In this document: piece after piece, positions 1 to 5,925 of the stretch
How the letters are laid out: the number at the start of each line of letters is the position of its first letter
How positions within the stretch are numbered: the stretch's first letter is position 1
Source: an uncultured Clostridia bacterium
GTDB lineage: Bacteria; Bacillota; Clostridia; Christensenellales; Borkfalkiaceae
Length of the DNA stretch: 12,463 nt
NCBI GenBank assembly: GCA_904501815.1
Contig: CAJGCN010000035.1
Span: 1-12,463 of the forward strand
Direction: 5' to 3'
Position numbers and translations under genes: made by a program
The notes under the pieces: model-generated
Database searches by the model: none
The model's input: only the letters and a program-made list of their open reading frames with translations
Told to the model about the DNA's origin: nothing

Positions 1-2
1 AT

Positions 3-1262
3 TACGAAGAGAGAATGGCAGAAGGCATTACGCTTGAATTTTCGCTCGGCGAAGGGGTGTTTACGCCGTATTTATTCACGCGCGTGTTCACCCTACGTTT
101 GGCGGTGCTGTTGCCCGTGTTTGCGCTCGCCGTCGTTGGCGTGTGGCTTTTGGTGCGGTTTTTCAAAAAGAAACGGGAGTTGATCGTTTCGGTGAATATT
201 AAACCGCCCGACGGGCTTGACCCTTTGCAGACGGGGAAACTTCTCGACGGGGTTGCCGACGGGGAAGATATTACGTCTATGATTTATTATTTTGCGGATC
301 AAGGGTATTTGTCCATTGACTTATCCGACCAAGACGACCCCGTTCTAATAAAGCGTAGAGAACTTCCGACGACTGCGCCCGTCCATCAAAAAACGCTGTT
401 TAAAGGGCTGTTTTTAAATGGGGATAATGCGTCCGTTTCGTCGCTGAAATATAAGTTTTATACCTACGCCGATTCGGCAAAAACGCAAGTGGGCGCAAGA
501 ACGACGCCACGCTATGAAAAGCGCTCCGTGATCGGAACTGCGTGTTGTTTATTGCTCGGCGTGTTGTTTGCGTTTTTCTGTCCGCTCGTTGCGGGATTGA
601 TTAAAATCGGACACGGCTATACTTATTGGAAAGGCATTTTTATCGCAATCCCCGCACTTATCGTGTTTGCCTTAGAGTTATGGCGAAACAGTTATCGGTA
701 TAAATGGAAAAAAGGAAAACTGCGCGCGGTGCTGATTGTGGAAATCGTTGTCGCCGTAATCGCAACGCTGTTTCTTGTAAATTTGGTCGCGGAACATATT
801 TTCACGGGGCTGGAAACGGCGCTTTTGTGTTCGGTTTGCGTCCTGTGCGGATTGGTTGCGCCTAAAATCCTTTCTTGGACGGAAAAGTATTGCGATACGC
901 TCGGAAATATTCTCGGTTTTAAAGACTTTATCGTGTATACCGAAGAAGACAAAATTAAGTTTATGCTCGAAGAAAATCCCGAACTTTACTATCATATTTT
1001 GCCGTACGCGCAGGTTTTGGGCGTATCGGACGAATGGGAGAAAAAGTTCGCAAAGCTTTTAATTGAACCGCCGACTTGGTGCGTGTATTCGCATATGACG
1101 GTGTTTGATTATATGATTTTAGACCGTTGTATGCGCAGGGCTACGCTATCTATGATGATGCGTCCGCAAAAAACGCCTACGGTAGGCAGAAGCGGCGGTG
1201 GCGGTAGCTTCGGCGGTTTCGGCGGTGGCGGTCGCGGTGGCGGCGGCGGTGGAATGCGATAA
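3..1262 (+). CDS. DUF2207 family membrane protein, C-terminal part (5' end outside window)
   Basis: Partial gene. The frame is open to the window edge, and the codons before the first ATG (position 15) also read as protein. That ATG falls inside a segment resembling the end of the DUF2207 extracellular beta domain (AEGITLEFSLGEGVF), so it is not the true start. Numbering from that Met, a membrane segment at about 27-48 is followed by a cytoplasmic region with the family-like stretch KPPDGLDPLQTGKLLDG (63-79). Further hydrophobic segments lie near 171-197, 205-222, 238-260 and 266-285. A conserved-looking stretch, GFKDFIVYTEEDK (301-313) then LPYAQVLGVSDEWEKKF (329-345), precedes a glycine-rich tail from about 391 to the C-terminus. 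DUF2207 proteins are predicted membrane proteins of unknown function, and the low-complexity Gly tail is usual for them. The gene ends just before a bidirectional terminator. Family assignment is fairly sure; the role is unknown. Confidence 0.85.
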   Translation, partial: YEERMAEGITLEFSLGEGVFTPYLFTRVFTLRLAVLLPVFALAVVGVWLLVRFFKKKRELIVSVNIKPPDGLDPLQTGKLLDGVADGEDITSMIYYFADQGYLSIDLSDQDDPVLIKRRELPTTAPVHQKTLFKGLFLNGDNASVSSLKYKFYTYADSAKTQVGARTTPRYEKRSVIGTACCLLLGVLFAFFCPLVAGLIKIGHGYTYWKGIFIAIPALIVFALELWRNSYRYKWKKGKLRAVLIVEIVVAVIATLFLVNLVAEHIFTGLETALLCSVCVLCGLVAPKILSWTEKYCDTLGNILGFKDFIVYTEEDKIKFMLEENPELYYHILPYAQVLGVSDEWEKKFAKLLIEPPTWCVYSHMTVFDYMILDRCMRRATLSMMMRPQKTPTVGRSGGGGSFGGFGGGGRGGGGGGMR

Positions 1263-1276
1263 AAGCGCATAAAAAA

Positions 1277-1311
1277 GGGCTTACGCTGTATAATAGCGTA
1301 AGCCCCGTTTG
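1277..1311. terminator. Bidirectional intrinsic terminator between convergent genes
   Basis: A perfect 11-bp stem (GGGCTTACGCT at 1277-1287 with AGCGTAAGCCC at 1295-1305) closes a 7-base loop. On the plus strand it is followed by a broken T tract (CGTTTGTTTG). On the minus strand it is followed by six T (A's at 1271-1276). It serves the DUF2207 gene on one side and the DUF4097 operon on the other, and looks stronger for the minus-strand operon. Confidence 0.9.
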
Positions 1312-1324
1312 TTTGTTAGGAAAT

Positions 1325-2230
1325 TTATTCCGTTTTGAAAGTTATTTCTATATCCCCGTTATGCGTTTCCGCTATTAGCGTTTTTTCTCCGCCTTTCTCG
1401 GAACGGATATTAGAATCTCCGTTGTGCGTTTGTATCATTTTCGTATAGTCTGCGCTTGCCCCGAAAAGATGAGCGGTAATATTGCCGTTGTGCGTTTCAA
1501 AGGCGATTTTGTTGATTTGAATAGGGTAAGCTGTGGCGGTGATATTGCCGTTGTGCGTTTCGAAAAAGATTTGCTCCGCAATAAGCCTTCCTAAAATTTT
1601 GACGTTTCCGTTATCCGTTTCCGTTTCTATCGTTTTAGCGGAAAGATTGCCGAGCGCCATTCCGCCGTTGTCGCTTTCCAAAGAAACTTTCCCCGTGCAA
1701 TCGATAGTGGCGTTTTTCGTGGAGATGTCCCCGTTGTCGGTAGTAAGAGAAAGCGAAGATACTTTTCCGTTCCCGCGCACGGTGATATCGCCGTTATCTG
1801 TTTCGATAGAAAGCGCGTAAACGTTGTTTGCGGGCAGGGTGAGCGTGGTTTTACAGTCCGCCGTAAAATCCCAAATTAAAACGTGGTCGGTCCAGCTCGT
1901 TTTTTCTATCAGTCGCAACCCGCCGTTTTGGTCGTTCAGCGTAATTTTTCCGATAGGGTCGCCGTTTTTCTTAAACCGTTGGCTGTAATCGAGTGAAATA
2001 GTTTCAACGCTTTCGTCAAATACTACGCGTACGTCCGTATTTTCTACGTCAATGACAATGCTTTCTATCGTAGTGTCTGCCTTTTGCTCGTAGCGTTTTT
2101 GTTCGGCTTTTACGTTCGAAAGCTCTTGCACGTCCCAACCCGCGCTACCGAATGCAATGCCGAACGTCAGCGCGCCTAAAAGGGTTAAGCAAACGCCTGT
2201 AATCGTGGTAATTTTCAAGAATTTTTTCAT
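1325..2230 (-). CDS. DUF4097 family beta-repeat protein, membrane-anchored or secreted
   Basis: 301 aa. The N-terminus (MKKFLKITTI, then a hydrophobic stretch to about residue 30) looks like a signal peptide or single membrane anchor. The rest is predicted exported. From residue 144 to the end there are eight copies of a [TS]-[DH]-N-G-x motif at 144, 164, 186, 205, 225, 246, 268 and 289. They are spaced 19-22 residues, as expected for stacked beta strands of the DUF4097 (putative adhesin) fold. The first four copies have D or SD before NG and the last four have H. The ATG lies one base after the stop of the DUF1700 gene, with an AAGGAGA site inside that gene's end, so the two are translationally close. 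It is the third gene of a padR-DUF1700-DUF4097 operon, a combination common in Firmicutes and often linked to envelope stress. The molecular role is unknown. Confidence 0.85.
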   Translation of the reverse strand: MKKFLKITTITGVCLTLLGALTFGIAFGSAGWDVQELSNVKAEQKRYEQKADTTIESIVIDVENTDVRVVFDESVETISLDYSQRFKKNGDPIGKITLNDQNGGLRLIEKTSWTDHVLIWDFTADCKTTLTLPANNVYALSIETDNGDITVRGNGKVSSLSLTTDNGDISTKNATIDCTGKVSLESDNGGMALGNLSAKTIETETDNGNVKILGRLIAEQIFFETHNGNITATAYPIQINKIAFETHNGNITAHLFGASADYTKMIQTHNGDSNIRSEKGGEKTLIAETHNGDIEITFKTE

Positions 2231-2231
2231 G

Positions 2232-2789
2232 TTATATCACTCTCCTTGCATAGATAAACTTTAAGGCTTTCCAAACCCCGATCGCCGAGTATTTGGTTAA
2301 GAAAAAGAACCCAACGCAAACAAGCGTGCCAACGCCCGAAAGGGTGATCCCCAAACCGATTTGCGCGACGATTCCCGCTCCGCTCATTCCTACCATTAAG
2401 AAAGGGGAAAGCAAAGAATAGAAAATTCCGCCGACGATACATACCGCGCCCGTAAGCGAGCAGACGGCAAAACTGGATACTACGGCAACCGCTCCGCTGG
2501 CAAGCGGGATAATTAACAGTAAGGTTAAAAAGAAAAGTCCCACGATTACGCCAACGGAAAAGCGTTTGGTTTCTTTCGGCATAGGCACGCCGTCGTATTG
2601 TTCTTCAAGAATTTTCTTTGCGCAAGCTTCGGGCGAGCCGAACTTTTGCAAAATTTCCGCTTCGCTTTCGCCTGCTTCTAATTTATCTAAGAAAAGTTCC
2701 TGATAATAAGCAAGCATTTTTTTGCGTTCTTTTTCAGGCAAAGGGTATAACGCCTTTAAAAAATTCCGTTCCCAAATTTTTTTAGTCAT
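2232..2789 (-). CDS. DUF1700 (HAAS-type) membrane protein
   Basis: 185 aa. Residues 1-66 form a charged helical region with the family-like pattern LYPLPEKERKKMLAYYQELF (14-33), then AEILQKFGSPEACAKKILEE (44-63). This matches the HAAS/DUF1700 cytoplasmic domain found beside PadR regulators. Residues 79-165 are nearly continuous hydrophobic segments, about four membrane helices (near 79-98, 100-122, 126-152 and 154-165). The ATG overlaps the end of padR by 8 bases (ATGACTAA), with AAGGAG upstream, so translation is probably coupled. Known context: PadR, DUF1700 and DUF4097 proteins commonly form one operon. The function is not established; inference is that the protein links the membrane to the regulator or the exported beta-repeat protein. 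Confidence 0.85.
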   Translation of the reverse strand: MTKKIWERNFLKALYPLPEKERKKMLAYYQELFLDKLEAGESEAEILQKFGSPEACAKKILEEQYDGVPMPKETKRFSVGVIVGLFFLTLLLIIPLASGAVAVVSSFAVCSLTGAVCIVGGIFYSLLSPFLMVGMSGAGIVAQIGLGITLSGVGTLVCVGFFFLTKYSAIGVWKALKFIYARRVI

Positions 2790-3099
2790 AATGATCTCCT
2801 TCCAAAATAAATTCGCTGATTTTTTTGAATTGCTGTATGGTTTCTATAAATTGTTTAATTTTTTCTTTTCCTACGCTCGTGATTTTAAAATACCTTCGTA
2901 ATCTACCGTTGTATTCCGCGCTCCGCACCGTCACCGCTCCTGCGCTTTCTAATCTGCGCAAAATAGGGTAAAGGGTGGATTCGGAAATTTCTACGTACGG
3001 TTTTAAATCCGAGATAATTTTGTAGCCGTAGCTTTCTTGCTTTCGTATCGCGGATAAAACGCAAACGTCTAAAAGCCCTTTTTTTAACTGTATGTCCAT
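2782..3099 (-). CDS. PadR family transcriptional regulator
   Basis: 105 aa, the usual length for short PadR proteins. It starts MDIQLKKGLLDVCVLSAIR and has the PadR winged-helix pattern ESYGYKI (22-28) and ESTLYPILRRLESAG (38-52), then a basic wing (YNGRLRRYFKIT) and a C-terminal helix probably used for dimer formation. A longer open frame starts at 3150, but that ATG overlaps the -35 box of a perfect promoter. The ATG at 3099 has AAGGAG at 3108-3113 and matches family starts, so it is chosen here. It heads an operon with the DUF1700 and DUF4097 genes. PadR proteins usually repress their own operon and respond to a small molecule or stress; the ligand here is unknown. Confidence 0.92.
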   Translation of the reverse strand: MDIQLKKGLLDVCVLSAIRKQESYGYKIISDLKPYVEISESTLYPILRRLESAGAVTVRSAEYNGRLRRYFKITSVGKEKIKQFIETIQQFKKISEFILEGDHYD

Positions 3100-3121
3100 T
3101 TTATGCTCTCCTTTGTATAAT

Positions 3122-3150
3122 ATTATATATTGCATAGTATTATTTGTCAA
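3122..3150 (-). promoter_or_regulatory. Consensus sigma-A promoter of the padR operon
   Basis: On the minus strand, TTGACA (3145-3150) and TATAAT (3122-3127) are separated by exactly 17 bases, a perfect match to consensus. The predicted transcription start near 3115 lies almost next to the AAGGAG ribosome site, so the leader is only about 16 nt. The spacer and -10 contain an imperfect AT-rich dyad (ATACTATGCA / TATATAATAT), a possible PadR operator. The dyad is weak because the region is AT-rich. Confidence 0.9.
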
Positions 3151-3242
3151 GCGTTTTTTTGAAAAACTAAAAAAAATTAAAAAATTTTTCTCGTTCTTTG
3201 GATTGAGCTGAAAAACTCGGTGGGGTGGGGTATAAAATCAAG

Positions 3243-3278
3243 AAAAAAAGAACGGGGCATATTATTATGCAACCGTCC
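3243..3278 (-). terminator. Intrinsic terminator of the ureidoglycolate-lyase-like gene
   Basis: On the minus strand the hairpin pairs ACGG with CCGT (3273-3276 / 3252-3255) and GCATA with TATGC (3266-3270 / 3257-3261) around a 4-base loop, with a small internal mismatch. It is followed by seven T (A's at 3243-3249). It lies about 30 bases beyond the stop of the minus-strand gene. Confidence 0.75.
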
Positions 3279-3305
3279 TTTTTGCGTTGTTCTATAACGA
3301 AACGC

Positions 3306-3797
3306 TTATTTTTCAATCAAAAATTGTTGTTCTGCCGTTAAATCTACCACTTTGCAATCGTTCATATACGTACATTCAGGCAAGATGATGAGCGCGGATA
3401 ATTCGTCGGCGTTTGCAGGGAGCGGGGCTAAATGCCATACGCAGGCGTTCATTTTAATTAAGGTGTGTTTAGGCACTAAAAACGCATGCGTTTTTTCAGG
3501 AATAGGCGCGCCAGCAGAAGGTTGCGCTACGTGTAAAATCATATCGTCGTTTAACGGCATAATCAGCTCGGAAGTGGTCGTGTGATATTCCACTTGCGTA
3601 ATCAACATTTTTTCAGGCTTTTTCACGTTGATAGCCGAAAACCCAACGTTTCCGCCTTGATACGCCGTCACGCGGTCGGGATAGAAACGGTGTATTTCTC
3701 CGCAAAGGGGGTGTCCGTCGGGCTTGTCCATTTGGTAAAAAGCTCCGTAAGGCGCAAAGGCTTCTGCGCTTAATTTTTCAACTTTAATCGTTTTCAT
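3306..3797 (-). CDS. Ureidoglycolate lyase (AllA)-like cupin protein
   Basis: 163 aa, close to the roughly 160 aa of AllA. N-terminal features EAFAPYGAFYQ (12-22) resemble the family start, where a Phe-x-Pro-[FY]-Gly motif is typical. Later features are QVEYHTTTSELIMPLN (68-83), HVAQPSAGAPIP (89-100), FLVPKHTLIKMNACVWHLAP (106-125) and ALIILPECTYMNDCKVVDL (135-153). The last block resembles the cupin strands that carry the conserved Trp-His before the C-terminus. AllA releases glyoxylate from ureidoglycolate in allantoin breakdown. No other allantoin gene is visible, and distant family members in Clostridia often occur alone, so the real substrate may be another small acid or sugar. ATG at 3797 has AAGGAG eight bases upstream. 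It is transcribed alone, divergent from hpt. Confidence 0.72.
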   Translation of the reverse strand: MKTIKVEKLSAEAFAPYGAFYQMDKPDGHPLCGEIHRFYPDRVTAYQGGNVGFSAINVKKPEKMLITQVEYHTTTSELIMPLNDDMILHVAQPSAGAPIPEKTHAFLVPKHTLIKMNACVWHLAPLPANADELSALIILPECTYMNDCKVVDLTAEQQFLIEK

Positions 3798-3835
3798 AAA
3801 AATCTCCTTATCAAAAAATTTATTCGGATAAGTGT

Positions 3836-3864
3836 ATTATAACAAAAAATTATCCACAAAGCAA
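3836..3864 (-). promoter_or_regulatory. Probable promoter of the ureidoglycolate-lyase-like gene
   Basis: On the minus strand a perfect TATAAT (3836-3841) follows a 17-base spacer and a poor -35, TTGCTT (3859-3864). The same TTGCTT hexamer is the likely -35 of the pur operon promoter. Confidence 0.65.
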
Positions 3865-3935
3865 ACGTTTTAAGAAAAGGCTTACGATATTTTTCCGCTT
3901 TTGTGAAAAAATGTTAAAAAAGGCGGGCAATACGG

Positions 3936-3964
3936 TTGAAAAAAGAAAAAAGTTATGTTATAAT
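3936..3964 (+). promoter_or_regulatory. Sigma-A promoter of hpt
   Basis: TTGAAA (3936-3941), a 17-base spacer and TATAAT (3959-3964). The predicted start is near 3971, giving a leader of about 25 nt to the ATG at 3996. A TGTGAAAAAA element at 3902-3911 lies just upstream and resembles repeats upstream of the pur promoter. Confidence 0.85.
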
Positions 3965-3995
3965 TTTTCTATAAACAAAAGATAAGGGTGCGAGT

Positions 3996-4547
3996 ATGTC
4001 TATTAACTCTCTTAAAGATTTTAATCAAAAAATCAAACGGGTGATTATCACCAAAGAACAAATCCAAGAAGCTATTCAAAAAGCCGGCAAACAAATCAGC
4101 GAAAGCTACGACGGCAAGCCTATCCTGCTCGTAAGCGTTTTAAAGGGCGCGTTCGTGTTTATGGCGGACCTTTGCCGCGCGATTACCGTGCCTTGTGAAA
4201 TCGGCTTTATGTGCGCTAAGAGTTATTATAACGGCACGTCGTCTTCGGGCGTGGTTAATATCACGCTGGATTTAGAACAGGATATTTCTAATTATCACGT
4301 GATTATCGTAGAAGATATTATCGATACGGGCAGAACGCTCAACGATATCGTAAAACTCTTAAAAGGCAGAAATCCGCTGTCTTTACGGGTGATTACCTTG
4401 CTCGACAAGCCCGACCGCCGTTTGGTGGACTTTACGCCCGATATGGCTTTGTTCACTATTCCCGACTTTTTCGTAATCGGCTACGGCTTGGACTGTGGAG
4501 AATATTTCAGAAACTTACCGTATATAGCGGAATACAATCAAGACTAA
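3996..4547 (+). CDS. hpt: Hypoxanthine phosphoribosyltransferase
   Basis: 183 aa, typical length. It transfers the phosphoribosyl group of PRPP to hypoxanthine (and usually guanine) to make IMP and GMP in cytoplasmic purine salvage. Visible motifs: VSVLKGAFVFMADL (46-59, the PPi-binding LKG loop), SYYNGTSSSG (76-85, mobile catalytic loop), VIIVEDIIDTGRTL (103-116, PRPP motif with catalytic Asp) and DKPDRR (137-142). VIGYGLDCGEYFRNLPYI (160-177) is the C-terminal base and Mg site. AAGGGTG lies 5 bases before the ATG. It has its own promoter and terminator and is not joined to the pur operon, but it shares an AT-rich upstream element with it. Identification is very safe. Confidence 0.97.
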   Translation: MSINSLKDFNQKIKRVIITKEQIQEAIQKAGKQISESYDGKPILLVSVLKGAFVFMADLCRAITVPCEIGFMCAKSYYNGTSSSGVVNITLDLEQDISNYHVIIVEDIIDTGRTLNDIVKLLKGRNPLSLRVITLLDKPDRRLVDFTPDMALFTIPDFFVIGYGLDCGEYFRNLPYIAEYNQD

Positions 4548-4552
4548 AAACA

Positions 4553-4579
4553 AACGGCGTTCCCAAGCGGGACGCCGTT
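4553..4579. terminator. Bidirectional terminator between hpt and the small membrane-protein gene
   Basis: An 8-bp stem (AACGGCGT 4553-4560 with ACGCCGTT 4572-4579) is extended inside by CCC/GGG, with one bulged T. On the minus strand it is followed by TGTTTTTAG, a fair T tract. On the plus strand T's appear only later. The two flanking genes converge on it. Confidence 0.75.
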
Positions 4580-4597
4580 AATCGTTGCATTTGATTT

Positions 4598-4888
4598 TTA
4601 AGCAAACAGCACGAGCGCGAAAAATATCGCGTAAATGCCAAAGCCGAGCATATAAGCAAAACGGCGCAAAAGCAACCCGCCGAGCACGTACAGGCAAAAG
4701 AAGATGAAATATCCCCAAGATACGTAGACGTTAAAGGGGGTAAGGAATAAATAGAAAATTAAGTAGACGACGCACGCTGCCGAGCCGATAAAAGCGAGCA
4801 AACCTTTTCCTTCAGAAAACCAATCGAAGAGCGTGCCGAGAGCGATTAAAGCGGACAAAATAAATAATATCCAAGCAAAAACGGTCAT
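4598..4888 (-). CDS. Small membrane protein of unknown function
   Basis: 96 aa, starting MTVFAWILFILSALIALG. About three to four hydrophobic helices cover nearly the whole chain: residues about 3-21, 29-49, 53-73 and 77-95. There is a short polar loop (FDWFSEGKG) after the first and an arginine pair near residue 74. No family is recognised. A longer frame begins at 4957 with a charged extension, but a TTGAAA-17-TATAAT promoter lies inside that extension. GGAG (4896-4899) precedes the ATG at 4888, so the shorter start is preferred. It is transcribed alone and ends at the shared terminator with hpt. Confidence 0.7.
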   Translation of the reverse strand: MTVFAWILFILSALIALGTLFDWFSEGKGLLAFIGSAACVVYLIFYLFLTPFNVYVSWGYFIFFCLYVLGGLLLRRFAYMLGFGIYAIFFALVLFA

Positions 4889-4918
4889 TTTCTTTCTCCA
4901 AATTGCGTGATTTTCTTT

Positions 4919-4947
4919 ATTATACAACGATTTAAAAATTTTTTCAA
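4919..4947 (-). promoter_or_regulatory. Sigma-A promoter of the small membrane-protein gene
   Basis: On the minus strand, TTGAAA (4942-4947), a 17-base spacer and TATAAT (4919-4924). The predicted start near 4912 is downstream of the ATG at 4957, which rules that ATG out as the main start. Confidence 0.85.
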
Positions 4948-4966
4948 GGATTTTCACGCATTTCTT

Positions 4967-4992
4967 AAAAAAAGTTTGTCCCTTTAAACCTT
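4967..4992 (-). terminator. Possible weak terminator of the ECF S-component gene
   Basis: On the minus strand, AAGGTTT (4986-4992) can pair with AAACTTT (4971-4977) across an 8-base loop, with one G-U pair, and T's run through 4967-4973. The stem is short and overlaps the end of the gene, so termination may be partial. Confidence 0.4.
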
Positions 4993-5532
4993 AAATAAAT
5001 TTTTAACGGCGGGGATAGGGGAAAGCGCCGAAATAATTCCTACGCCCCCGATTACTCCGCAAAGTCCCTGTAAGCCATTTCCGAGCAAGCTTGCCGTTGC
5101 GCCTAATCCGTAGCCTAAGCAAACGCTTTCAAAGAAGAAATATCCCAAAATCATCACGCTTTCGGCAAGAATTGCCGAGATGGCGCGGGGCAAAAACTCC
5201 AAAGAAGATTTTGCAATCAGCCTTTTAAACACGCGGTAAAGATAAAACGCGCAAACGCCGACGAGAAATTTAATCAAAAAAGTTGCAGGCGCGTAAAGAG
5301 CGTAGCCCATAAACAAATCGGCTATCGCGGCGCCAAGCCCTGCGGCAAGACCGCCTAAAAAAGCGGACAGTATCCATGCGCCGAGCAAAACGAAAATATC
5401 CCCTAAGTTAAAATATCCAAAGGGCAAAGGCACGGCAATAAAGGTGCATACGCAGGTAAGCGCGCTAAACACCGCCGTTAAACAAACGCGTTTAGAAATA
5501 GAAACTTTTTTCTTTTCTTGTGTTTTCGTCAT
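4984..5532 (-). CDS. ECF transporter S component (substrate unknown)
   Basis: 182 aa from the chosen start. A short basic N-terminus (MTKTQEKKKVSISKR) leads into about six hydrophobic helices. The segment FGYFNLGDIFVLLGAWILSA (38-57), then FLGGLAAGLGAAIADLFMGY (58-77) and ALYAPATFLIKFLVG (78-92), is typical of S components in which a Gly-Asp loop and an ALYAPAT-like loop line the substrate pocket. The S protein binds a vitamin or similar small molecule and works with a shared EcfA1-EcfA2-EcfT energising module encoded elsewhere. The longest frame starts at 5553, but AAGGAG (5542-5547) falls inside that extension and serves the ATG at 5532. The predicted transcription start near 5549 also excludes the upstream ATG. 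It is divergent from the pur operon. The substrate cannot be told from sequence alone. Confidence 0.82.
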   Translation of the reverse strand: MTKTQEKKKVSISKRVCLTAVFSALTCVCTFIAVPLPFGYFNLGDIFVLLGAWILSAFLGGLAAGLGAAIADLFMGYALYAPATFLIKFLVGVCAFYLYRVFKRLIAKSSLEFLPRAISAILAESVMILGYFFFESVCLGYGLGATASLLGNGLQGLCGVIGGVGIISALSPIPAVKNLFKV

Positions 5533-5555
5533 ACGAAAAATCTCCTTTTTCATTT

Positions 5556-5584
5556 ATTATAAAACTTTCCAAGCATACTGTCAA
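5556..5584 (-). promoter_or_regulatory. Consensus promoter of the ECF S-component gene
   Basis: On the minus strand, TTGACA (5579-5584), a 17-base spacer and TATAAT (5556-5561), a perfect consensus. No long leader or riboswitch fits between it and the start codon (about 17 nt), so control is not by a leader RNA. Confidence 0.9.
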
Positions 5585-5588
5585 GCCC

Positions 5589-5653
5589 TGTGAAAAAATT
5601 ATAAAAAAATTTCAATGTGAAAAAAATATTACACCTTTTGTGAAAAATTTTCA
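5589..5653. repeat. Three TGTGAAAAA repeats between the ECF gene and the pur promoter
   Basis: TGTGAAAAA occurs at 5589, 5616 and 5639. The third overlaps a palindrome, TGAAAA-A-TTTTCA (5641-5653). The second is half of a looser dyad, GTGAAA-N6-TTACAC (5617-5634). A further copy lies upstream of hpt at 3902. They could be operator sites for a regulator acting on purine genes, but the region is very AT-rich and chance is possible. Confidence 0.4.
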
Positions 5654-5687
5654 AACTTAGAAAGAAATGAAAAGTGCTTTGTAATAT

Positions 5688-5716
5688 TTGCTTTTTTTTT
5701 GCGCTTTTGCTATAAT
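5688..5716 (+). promoter_or_regulatory. Probable promoter of the pur operon
   Basis: A perfect TATAAT (5711-5716) with a 17-base spacer after a weak -35, TTGCTT (5688-5693). The predicted start is near 5723. The purE ATG is about 250 nt downstream, and no other good promoter is seen between, so the leader described below is transcribed first. The weak -35 suggests activation or moderate basal strength. Confidence 0.7.
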
Positions 5717-5781
5717 AGAACATAGGGAGAATAGGGTGAAATCTATACGGGCGCACACGCAAGAAGAAAGAGGTTGCTTTT

Positions 5782-5925
5782 ATGAAAGTGTTTAAGGCAA
5801 ATCGAAAATTAAAGCACGGACGCATGTCCGTTCTTTTAAGCGGGCTTTTCGCGCGTGCAAAAGCTTTTGGCACGCTTATTTACGGCGTAATGAAAGCAGA
5901 TACTATCGAAAAAAAAGGAGTGTAG
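5782..5925 (+). CDS. Putative 47-aa leader ORF of the pur operon
   Basis: An open frame of 47 codons starts at ATG 5782 with a moderate AAAGAGG site (5767-5773) 8 bases upstream, and ends in TAG at 5923-5925. The peptide is basic at the N-terminus (MKVFKANRKLKHGR), then mildly hydrophobic (MSVLLSGLF, AFGTLIYGVM), and ends IEKKGV. I recognise no family. It lies wholly in the leader between the pur promoter and purE, and its stop codon is in the 5' arm of a terminator. A ribosome stopping there would cover the arm and keep the terminator from forming. A 19-codon GTG frame (5736-5795) overlaps its start. It may be a real small protein, a regulatory leader peptide, or a chance frame in a structured RNA; the region also holds two strong hairpins. 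Confidence 0.5.
   Translation: MKVFKANRKLKHGRMSVLLSGLFARAKAFGTLIYGVMKADTIEKKGV
5816..5875 (+). other. Two hairpins inside the pur leader
   Basis: Hairpin one is a perfect 6-bp stem, ACGGAC-GCAT-GTCCGT (5816-5831). Hairpin two pairs GCGTGC (5853-5858) plus AAA with TTT plus GCACGC (5870-5875) around AGCT, with one bulged G. Neither is followed by a T run, so they are not terminators. Together with the terminator at 5919 they make three hairpins in series. They do not match the purine, PRPP, ZTP or tetrahydrofolate riboswitch patterns that I could look for by eye. Confidence 0.5.

Noticed and set aside
1192..1259. Short GGCGGT repeats at the end of the DUF2207 gene as a tandem-repeat locus
   Set aside because: They encode the glycine-rich tail usual for this family and are irregular, so low-complexity coding explains them.
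3100..3150. N-terminal extension of PadR from the ATG at 3150
   Set aside because: The ATG overlaps the -35 box of a perfect promoter and has no ribosome site, while the ATG at 3099 has AAGGAG and matches the family start.
4889..4957. N-terminal extension of the small membrane protein
   Set aside because: The TTGAAA-17-TATAAT promoter lies inside the extension, so its ATG would not be on the transcript.
5533..5553. Seven-residue extension of the ECF S component
   Set aside because: Its codons contain the AAGGAG site of the ATG at 5532, and the predicted transcription start lies after its own ATG.
5617..5634. Rex redox-repressor site
   Set aside because: The GTG and CAC halves are 12 bases apart instead of the 8 expected for the Rex palindrome.
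5550..5873. A 107-codon minus-strand open frame across the pur leader
   Set aside because: Its composition (many Phe and Lys from AT-rich runs) looks random. It has no convincing ribosome site, and it crosses the pur promoter and the ECF gene promoter, both of which are well supported.
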